From JANXQE01 sp035651635 (GTDB lineage Bacteria; Verrucomicrobiota; Verrucomicrobiia; Limisphaerales; UBA8199): 20,126 nucleotides of DNA. Under the pieces are notes generated by a model. It was given only the letters and a program-made list of their open reading frames with translations. It did no database searches and was not told where the DNA came from. Within the stretch, counting starts at the first letter, position 1, and each line of letters opens with the position of its first letter. This document shows, piece by piece, positions 14,796-20,126 of the stretch. The stretch lies in the NCBI GenBank assembly GCA_035651635.1, contig DASRFK010000256.1, positions 1 to 20,126 on the forward strand. The letters are read 5' to 3'. The translations under genes and the position numbers were made by a program.

Positions 14796-15863
14796 ATGAA
14801 ACACCACGCTTTCGCTCATTATTGCACCCGCCTGCTTGCTTTGGCTCTTACCTTTCTCATCACGTGCGCCGCCACCGCCGCCGAGATCCCCGCCGCCGAT
14901 CCGGGCTCCGACGGCGACGGCGACTTCCAGGTCGGTCCCGACTATAAAATTGACCCCGACCTGACCGACCGAGGCAATCCCAAAGGCAAGTCGTTTGAGT
15001 TTTCAATGGCCCTTGCCGACAGCAAGATATTCCGCGGCGACGATCCTACCCTTCAACCGGAAAAGAAACCGGTGCGGAAGGACCGAAAAATATTCGTTTA
15101 CGTCCCCGCTGCCTACAAAGACGGAGTTAAAGCTCCTATCCTCATCATTCATGATGGGCCGGGACAACTCAACCTCGTGGGCAATGCGCTGGATAATCTC
15201 ACGATTTCAAAAGACCCGGCCCGAAAGCTGCCGGCCTTCATCGCGATTGCCGTCCAGAACGGCGGGAACGACGGCAAGAAAAGCGAGCGCGGCCTCGAAT
15301 ATGATACGATGTCCGATCGCTTGGCCCGTTTCATCAACGACGAAGTCTTGCCGGCGGTGGTCAACAACCCCGAGGTCAAAGCCGCCTACCCGCACCTCGC
15401 CATCACCGAAGACCCCTGGGGCAGGGCGGTGCTGGGCTGCAGTTCGGGCGGCGCGGCCGCTTTGACCATGGCTTGGTTTCGGCCCGACTTGTTCCGGCGC
15501 GTGGCGGCCTATTCCGGCACCTTCGTTTCTCAACAGGATGAGGACTCACCGGATGAACGCAAATACCCGCTCGGGGCCTGGAGCTATCATTCGGGAGCGA
15601 AATTGATCGAAAACTCGGATAAGAAACCGCTGCGCATTTTCACCCACGTCTCGGAAAACGATCTGCGCCCTCATGACCCGGAAGAAACGCATCACAATTG
15701 GGTCATGGCCGGCAAGCGCACTGCCGAGGCGCTGAAAGCTAAAGGATATCATCATCGATTCGTTTTCAGCCTGGGCACCGGGCATTGTGACCACCGTGTC
15801 TTCGAGCAGACCTTGGCCGATACTCTGGTCTGGCTGTGGCGCGGCTACCAACCACAATCTTAA
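14796..15863 (+). CDS. Exported esterase (Esterase D / Fes-like alpha/beta hydrolase)
   Basis: The 355-residue product has a signal peptide (LLALALTFLITCAATAA, about 13-29). The ATG at 14796 is chosen over an in-frame TTG at 14778. The core is the PF00756 esterase fold: KIFVYVPAAYK (98-108), PILIIHDGPG (114-123), the nucleophile elbow GCSSG (214-218, S216), FRPDLFRRVAAYSGTF (228-243), a likely acid D289 (SENDLR) and a His at H330 (GTGHCDH). Family members are feruloyl or acetyl-xylan esterases, trilactone-siderophore esterases and S-formylglutathione hydrolases; export favours the carbohydrate-esterase role. A 45-residue Asp/Gly-rich linker follows the signal peptide (SDGDGDFQVGPDYKIDPD). It lies 237 bases after the GH144-type gene on the same strand. 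Confidence 0.88.
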   Translation: MKHHAFAHYCTRLLALALTFLITCAATAAEIPAADPGSDGDGDFQVGPDYKIDPDLTDRGNPKGKSFEFSMALADSKIFRGDDPTLQPEKKPVRKDRKIFVYVPAAYKDGVKAPILIIHDGPGQLNLVGNALDNLTISKDPARKLPAFIAIAVQNGGNDGKKSERGLEYDTMSDRLARFINDEVLPAVVNNPEVKAAYPHLAITEDPWGRAVLGCSSGGAAALTMAWFRPDLFRRVAAYSGTFVSQQDEDSPDERKYPLGAWSYHSGAKLIENSDKKPLRIFTHVSENDLRPHDPEETHHNWVMAGKRTAEALKAKGYHHRFVFSLGTGHCDHRVFEQTLADTLVWLWRGYQPQS

Positions 15864-15924
15864 CCGAGAAGGAACGCGAATTTAAGGAGCCGGAAAGAGT
15901 TCTTCTTTTGAAACGAGGCAACCT

Positions 15925-15947
15925 TGGCTTGCTAGCAACAAGCCGAG
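15925..15947. terminator. Hairpin between convergent genes
   Basis: GGCTTG (15927-15932) pairs with CAAGCC (15940-15945), and one G-U and one A-T pair extend the stem, around a 7-base loop. It sits in the 113-base gap where the esterase and the pseudopilin-fusion gene converge, so it could serve both strands. No T-run follows on either side. Confidence 0.3.
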
Positions 15948-15976
15948 CGTCCAACGGCTCCAGGTAGTGGCGGCGA

Positions 15977-16531
15977 TTACCTGGTTGGGGAGATTGGCAG
16001 GACGTGGTTGGGGATGCTACAGGTCGGCGGCTCGCCAACTTTATTTATCGAGTAACGGCCACCGGCCGGACAACGCAGAGAATTGAAATCCTGGCGCAAG
16101 TAAGGTTTAAGATCCTGCGCGGTCGGCGTATCCTCGGCGGTAAGCTTCTTTTCCAGCGCGCAAGTCTGCTTGGCGCCGTCGATCATCCGGAGATTGTTGA
16201 TGCAGGCATTGTTTTGGGCCGTCTGGCGGGCTTTGACGAAGTTAGGCACTGCGATGGCCATCATCATCGGCAGGATGACCACGGAAAGCGCGATACTCAC
16301 ATAGCCCGTGATTAATCCTCCCAGAGCCAGGCCCTGTCCCGAAAGCATTCCTCCCGAGCGTTTGATGCGGCTATAAGCCATGTGGCCGCAGATCACCGCC
16401 GGAATGGCAAAAAGCGGACCAATACAGACCAGCAGCAGCACCACAGCCATACATCCCAGTACCAGGCTCCACACGGCCAATGACGACGTTTTGGGTTGGG
16501 GCGTAGCTGGCAGGGGAGGTTCAAGTTCCAT
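15977..16531 (-). CDS. DUF4190 membrane domain fused to a pseudopilin-like domain
   Basis: This 184-residue protein has a Pro-rich N-terminus (1-13), two or three membrane helices of DUF4190 type (about 17-98, with SGQGLALGGLITGY at 64-77), then a pseudopilin-like region. The last part reads AIAVPNFVKARQTAQNNACINNLR (from residue 92) and a small Cys-bearing domain (RCPAGGRYSINK, 153-164). In true pilins the AIAVPNF segment is the end of the first helix behind a G/FTLIE prepilin cleavage site; no such site is seen here. The ATG at 16531 is used; GTG at 16606 and ATG at 16561 are in frame but would put polar sequence first. The role is unknown: it may be an inner-membrane protein that displays a pilin-like fold. 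Confidence 0.75.
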   Translation of the reverse strand: MELEPPLPATPQPKTSSLAVWSLVLGCMAVVLLLVCIGPLFAIPAVICGHMAYSRIKRSGGMLSGQGLALGGLITGYVSIALSVVILPMMMAIAVPNFVKARQTAQNNACINNLRMIDGAKQTCALEKKLTAEDTPTAQDLKPYLRQDFNSLRCPAGGRYSINKVGEPPTCSIPNHVLPISPTR

Positions 16532-16645
16532 GACATTAGCAGAATCGATGAAGCGCAGCATGTAAAGCAGAATCGCAATTCCGCAGACTGGCTTTCGGGA
16601 TCCCACGTAAGCTCATTCCTTTCACGGCTGTGGCCTTTTGATTTT

Positions 16646-16683
16646 TCAACGTTCAACGTTTTAACGTGTTAACGCTTTTAACT
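16646..16683. repeat. Degenerate CAACGTT/TTAACG repeat tract
   Basis: CAACGTTCAACGTT is followed by TTAACGTG, TTAACGC and TTTTAAC in the AT-rich gap upstream of the spermidine-synthase-like fusion gene. It could be a promoter region or another of the gap-specific repeat families. Confidence 0.5.
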
Positions 16684-16731
16684 TTGGACTCCCGGCTCGC
16701 CTCGCGGGTCGCGATTTGACAGGCTAACCCG

Positions 16732-19200
16732 GTGGTTGTTTACGGATTTGCCATTTTCAGCAGCGCCTTCCTGCTCTTCGAGGTGCAACCGCTGCTCGGG
16801 AAGTACATTCTGCCATCCTTCGGGGGCGCTGCGGCGGTTTGGACGTCCTGCCTGCTCACGTTTCAGTTGCTGCTGCTGGTGGGATATGCTTATGCCTACT
16901 TGCTCGCCAGATGGCTGCCTCCACGGGCCCAGATACTGGTGCACCTGTTGCTACTATTGGCGGCGCTGGGGTTACCCATCGCTCCGGACTCGACCTGGAA
17001 ACCAAACGGTTCAGCCGACCCGACCTGGCAGATCGTCGAGCTGCTCGCTTTGTGCGTGGGGCTTCCTTTTATCGCGCTGTCCGCCACCACGCCTTTACTG
17101 CAACACTGGCGCAGTCTGAGGGATCCCGGCGGTTCTCTTTATCATTTCTACGCGCTTTCCAATCTGGGGTCGCAACTGGCTCTCTTGAGTTACCCGCTGC
17201 TCCTTGAGCCCCTGTTAGGCCGGGCAAAGCAGATCCTTCTGTGGCGCGCGGGACTCTTCTTATTTGCAGTGAGCTGCGCCTGGGCCGCAATGGGAGCCTG
17301 GCGGGCCTCGCCGCTTCCGACTTCAAAAGCTTCGAGGAATCCCACCCGACCCGGCGCGACCGATCAAGCGCTCTGGATTCTATTGCCGGGCTGTGGCTCG
17401 TTGCTGCTGGCCGCAGTTACCGGCAAGATATGCCAGGAACTCACCCCGATTCCTTTGCTTTGGGTGCTCCCGCTTTCGGCTTACCTGTTGAGTTTCATAC
17501 TCTGCTTCAACCAAACACGGATCTATGACCGCCGCTGGTTTGCGCCGCTCTTGCTGGCAGCGCTGGCCCTGATGGCACTTACGCTCTCGGGCACGCTCGA
17601 TCTTTCGGCGAGAGCTCAGGCGCTTGTTCTCCTGGGCGGGCTGTTCATCTGCTGCATGGTTTGTCACGGGGAACTTTTCCGCCTGCGGCCTGAGCCGGCA
17701 CATCTAACCTGGTTTTATTTGCTGATTGGAGCGGGCGGAGCGCTGGGCACCTTCTGCGTCGCGGCGGTGGCGCCCCGAATATTCAAAGACTACTTCGAGC
17801 TTCATTGGGGTTTGATGCTCTGCGCGGGTTTGGCGGCGCTCGGCTGGTGGCGCGAGTCGCGAACCGGCGCCGGTTGGCATTGGTTGCGTCTGGGCTGGTT
17901 GGCCTCGATGGCGGCAGTGGTCGGCCTTGGGCTGGCTCTCTGGAACGGGGCGCATGCGAACGATCGGACGCTGGTTTTCCGGTCCCGCGACTTTTATGGA
18001 GTCCTGAGCGTCTATCGGCATGCAACGATGGACCCTGGCAAAGGTCTCGCGGAATTGGTGCACGGCCAGGTCGTGCATGGCGTTCAGTTCCTGCAACCGG
18101 AGCGATCGCAAACACCCACGCTGTACTACACAACTGGCAGCGGAGTCGGCACGGCCTTTTCGCTGCTGCCCCAACACGGACCGCGGCGCATCGGGGTGGT
18201 CGGGCTTGGTACAGGAACGCTGGCCGCTTACGCCCGGATAGGGGACCAACTCACCTTTTACGAGCTCAATCCCACGGTCGAAAAGATTGCGACCACCTAT
18301 TTTACATTCCTGCAAGCCTGCGCCGGCCAAGCGAGAGTCCAGCTGGGAGATGGCCGGCTCGCTCTTGAGAGCGAACCGGAGCAGAATTTTGACCTGTTGG
18401 TGCTCGACGCTTTTAACAGCGACTCCATACCCGTTCATCTGCTGACTCACGAGGCGTTTGCCACGTACCAGCGCCACACCAAACCAAAGGGCATGATCGC
18501 CGTGCACGTCTCGAATGTCAGTCTGAACCTCGAGCCCATCGTGCTTAAGCTCGCCTCCGCCTTTGGCTACACCGCGCGGGTGATCGAGCAGCCGCTAACC
18601 GACGAGAGTGAAGGTCTGCTGCCTTCGAGTTGGGTGCTGCTTTCGCAAATACCGTACTTGGGCGAGGCATTACCCGCCCAGCCGGCGACCGATCTTGCAA
18701 CCAACGAAAACTTAAATGGCCCGCTGTGGACGGACGATTACAACAGCGTGCTGCCGGTCATGCGCTGGCGGGACATCGCCGCCGACACCCTGACCACCTC
18801 CAAATCCGCGCGAGCCACCCTTGATCCCAAACGGGCTAAAGCGGCGCTCATAATCGCGCGCTGGCGCAAAGAACTCGCGTCCAACCCGGAATCGCCGGTC
18901 ATTCTCAACAATCTGGCTTGCCTTCTGGCCACCGCACCCGACCCCCAGCTGCGTAGTGGAGCCGAGGCCGTCAAGCTGGCCGAAAAAGCCTGCGCCTTGA
19001 CTCGGTACCACAATGGCAGCGCCCTCACCACTCTGGCTGCAGCTTACGCGGAGGCGGGGCGCTTCGACGAAGCGGTGGCTGCTTCTGAGAAAGCCTGTGC
19101 GCTCGCCACTGAGAATGGAGAGACCGCGCTCATCGCGGGAAACCGCCAGATGCTGGAATATTTTCGAAATAAGCGTCCGTTCCACCAGCCGGCCCCATAA
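16732..19200 (+). CDS. Polytopic membrane protein fused to spermidine-synthase-like and TPR domains
   Basis: The 822-residue product has three parts. Residues 1-405 form about ten membrane helices (opening FAIFSSAFLLFEVQPLLGK). Residues 415-680 are a spermidine-synthase-like Rossmann domain: GVVGLGTGT (488-496) and YELNP (510-514) for SAM-type cofactor binding, GDGR (539-542), DLLVLDAFNSDSIPVHL (554-570) and WTDDYNSVLP (666-675). Residues about 715-810 hold TPR-like helices (NNLACLLATAPD, AAAYAEAGRFDEAV). The start is GTG at 16732, since TGA precedes it in frame and the conserved N-terminus begins at once. Fused membrane spermidine-synthase-like proteins are common in this phylum and have no firm biochemical role; polyamine transfer is not proven. 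The gene stands alone and converges on the GumN-like gene with 16 bases between. Confidence 0.85.
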   Translation: MVVYGFAIFSSAFLLFEVQPLLGKYILPSFGGAAAVWTSCLLTFQLLLLVGYAYAYLLARWLPPRAQILVHLLLLLAALGLPIAPDSTWKPNGSADPTWQIVELLALCVGLPFIALSATTPLLQHWRSLRDPGGSLYHFYALSNLGSQLALLSYPLLLEPLLGRAKQILLWRAGLFLFAVSCAWAAMGAWRASPLPTSKASRNPTRPGATDQALWILLPGCGSLLLAAVTGKICQELTPIPLLWVLPLSAYLLSFILCFNQTRIYDRRWFAPLLLAALALMALTLSGTLDLSARAQALVLLGGLFICCMVCHGELFRLRPEPAHLTWFYLLIGAGGALGTFCVAAVAPRIFKDYFELHWGLMLCAGLAALGWWRESRTGAGWHWLRLGWLASMAAVVGLGLALWNGAHANDRTLVFRSRDFYGVLSVYRHATMDPGKGLAELVHGQVVHGVQFLQPERSQTPTLYYTTGSGVGTAFSLLPQHGPRRIGVVGLGTGTLAAYARIGDQLTFYELNPTVEKIATTYFTFLQACAGQARVQLGDGRLALESEPEQNFDLLVLDAFNSDSIPVHLLTHEAFATYQRHTKPKGMIAVHVSNVSLNLEPIVLKLASAFGYTARVIEQPLTDESEGLLPSSWVLLSQIPYLGEALPAQPATDLATNENLNGPLWTDDYNSVLPVMRWRDIAADTLTTSKSARATLDPKRAKAALIIARWRKELASNPESPVILNNLACLLATAPDPQLRSGAEAVKLAEKACALTRYHNGSALTTLAAAYAEAGRFDEAVAASEKACALATENGETALIAGNRQMLEYFRNKRPFHQPAP

Positions 19201-19216
19201 CCGCAGGCCCATTGGG

Positions 19217-20126
19217 CTAGTCCAGTGGCGGCGTCCTGTTCCGGTGAAACCGAATGGCCACAAACTCCCTCGAACTATCCAGCCGGAAACCGGCCTTCTG
19301 AATCTCCCGGGCAATTTCCGGCATATGCGCCGCCCCCCACGGGATGACCAGGCTATCGGCGAGCGGCAGAGAATCCTGAATTTCGTGCAGCAGGTGCTGG
19401 TTGCGCTTTTTGAGGATGTCGTCGAAGACTTGTTTCTCAAACTGCGGCGATTCCGAAGATCGCATAAGCAGCACCAGGTTCTCCGGAGTGAGCCCGCGCG
19501 AATGAATGAGCATGACCAGGTTAAGAAAATCAATCGTGCTCGGGGCAAATTCGTCGACATCAATATCGGCTGGGATGACTTGAACCGGACTCGGCTTAAA
19601 CTCTCGCTGCTGTTGGGCGAGGCCCAGCGTCGAGGCCATCCGTTTGTAAGTGATGCGGTTGGTCAACAGATTCTTGTCATCCCGGACCCCTTCCATAAGG
19701 ACCATCGCGTTGGTCGGGAAGGAGCGCGTCAGGCTCCGGTAAAACTCGGGTTCGCCAATGTGCGACATGGGCACCAGGAGGATGCTCTTGCCGTCGGGGC
19801 GCACATATTTCCGAACTTGAACCGTGAAGCCAGCGCGTCTCAGAGCCACAAAGCCTTCGCTGAAATGATCCACCGCCAGGGCACCGCAACACAGCAGGTA
19901 CACGCCTAAGGCCGGCAAGACCAGGGCCACGTTAATCGCGCAAAAACCGCACAGGTTCGACCAACTGAAGAGTTGGCCTCCGACGAGGCGTTCAGGAAAT
20001 AATGGCCAACGCGGCTTGAGCGAACCGTTGATTCGCCACAATACGAACAAGGCAAAAATGACCTGGACCAAAGAGATCAACCAGGCGATCGGCAAAGCGT
20101 GACTGTAGAAGTATATCCACGCGGGA
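19217..20126 (-). CDS. Membrane-anchored TraB/GumN-like protein, 5' end cut
   Basis: The frame stays open to the window edge (codons PAWIYFYSHA precede a TTG at 20095), so the start lies outside and 302 residues are seen. Two hydrophobic stretches are visible: AWLISLVQVIFALFVLW and VALVLPALGVYLLCCGALAV. A soluble domain follows, with LVPMSHIGEPEFY, MVLMEGV and, near the end, IPWGAAHMPEIAREIQKAGF. The two His motifs and the acidic EG fit the TraB/GumN (TIKI-like) superfamily, which includes putative metalloproteases and proteins that inhibit pheromone signals. The domain would face one side of the membrane; which side is not clear. It converges on the spermidine-synthase-like gene. The family call is by motif only, and the activity is unknown. 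Confidence 0.7.
   Translation of the reverse strand, partial: PAWIYFYSHALPIAWLISLVQVIFALFVLWRINGSLKPRWPLFPERLVGGQLFSWSNLCGFCAINVALVLPALGVYLLCCGALAVDHFSEGFVALRRAGFTVQVRKYVRPDGKSILLVPMSHIGEPEFYRSLTRSFPTNAMVLMEGVRDDKNLLTNRITYKRMASTLGLAQQQREFKPSPVQVIPADIDVDEFAPSTIDFLNLVMLIHSRGLTPENLVLLMRSSESPQFEKQVFDDILKKRNQHLLHEIQDSLPLADSLVIPWGAAHMPEIAREIQKAGFRLDSSREFVAIRFHRNRTPPLD

Noticed and set aside
16716..16721. Perfect TTGACA -35 box before the spermidine-synthase-like gene
   Set aside because: The matching -10 would lie inside the coding region past the GTG start and is poor (TTTACG), and no later start codon fits the conserved N-terminus.
1..20126. CRISPR array, transposase or phage genes
   Set aside because: No regular spaced direct repeats and no transposase, integrase or phage protein were found on either strand; the repeats present are short and degenerate.

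Overview
The window looks like chromosomal DNA of a Verrucomicrobiota bacterium, probably a subdivision-3 (Pedosphaera/Limisphaera-like) lineage. The basis is gene content: a PVC-type heme-binding cytochrome C-terminus, a Tat-exported Gfo/Idh/MocA protein next to an exported DUF1080 protein, a DUF4190-pseudopilin fusion, a membrane-embedded spermidine-synthase-like protein, and many degenerate tandem repeats in the gaps. The lineage is inferred from family knowledge and was not tested by a search. GC is high and Shine-Dalgarno sites are mostly weak, so several starts were set by the position of a signal peptide or conserved domain.

Layout. 1-2493 (+): 3' end of a cytochrome-domain protein, an exported FG-GAP repeat protein, and a lone receiver response regulator. 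2507-12751 (-): an EboF-like phosphodiesterase-fold protein and an EboD-like dehydroquinate-synthase homologue whose reading frames overlap; a repeat-rich gap with a possible 53-residue ORF; a DUF4118-type histidine kinase; an exported nitrilase-fold amidohydrolase; the Gfo/Idh/MocA and DUF1080 pair; then an iron-type alcohol dehydrogenase and an LsrG-like ABM protein in one operon. 12948-15863 (+): an exported FN3 plus glycoamylase-like (GH144-type) protein and an exported esterase. 15977-16531 (-): the DUF4190-pseudopilin fusion. 16732-19200 (+): a polytopic membrane, spermidine-synthase-like and TPR fusion. 19217-end (-): a membrane-anchored TraB/GumN-like protein, cut by the window edge.

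How the genes may work together. Exported oxidoreductase, DUF1080, glycoside-hydrolase-like and esterase proteins suggest extracellular or periplasmic polysaccharide turnover, although they are not one operon. The most unusual block is the eboD-eboF pair without eboA, B, C or E in the window, with a lone receiver on one side and a histidine kinase on the other. In the EboF-like protein most metal ligands of the nucleotide-pyrophosphatase fold appear to be replaced, while the EboD-like protein keeps a dehydroquinate-synthase active site. The second theme is the repeats: several families of short degenerate repeats fill the gaps, and one of them supplies the C-terminal tail and stop codon of the histidine kinase. 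No CRISPR array, transposase, tRNA or rRNA was seen.
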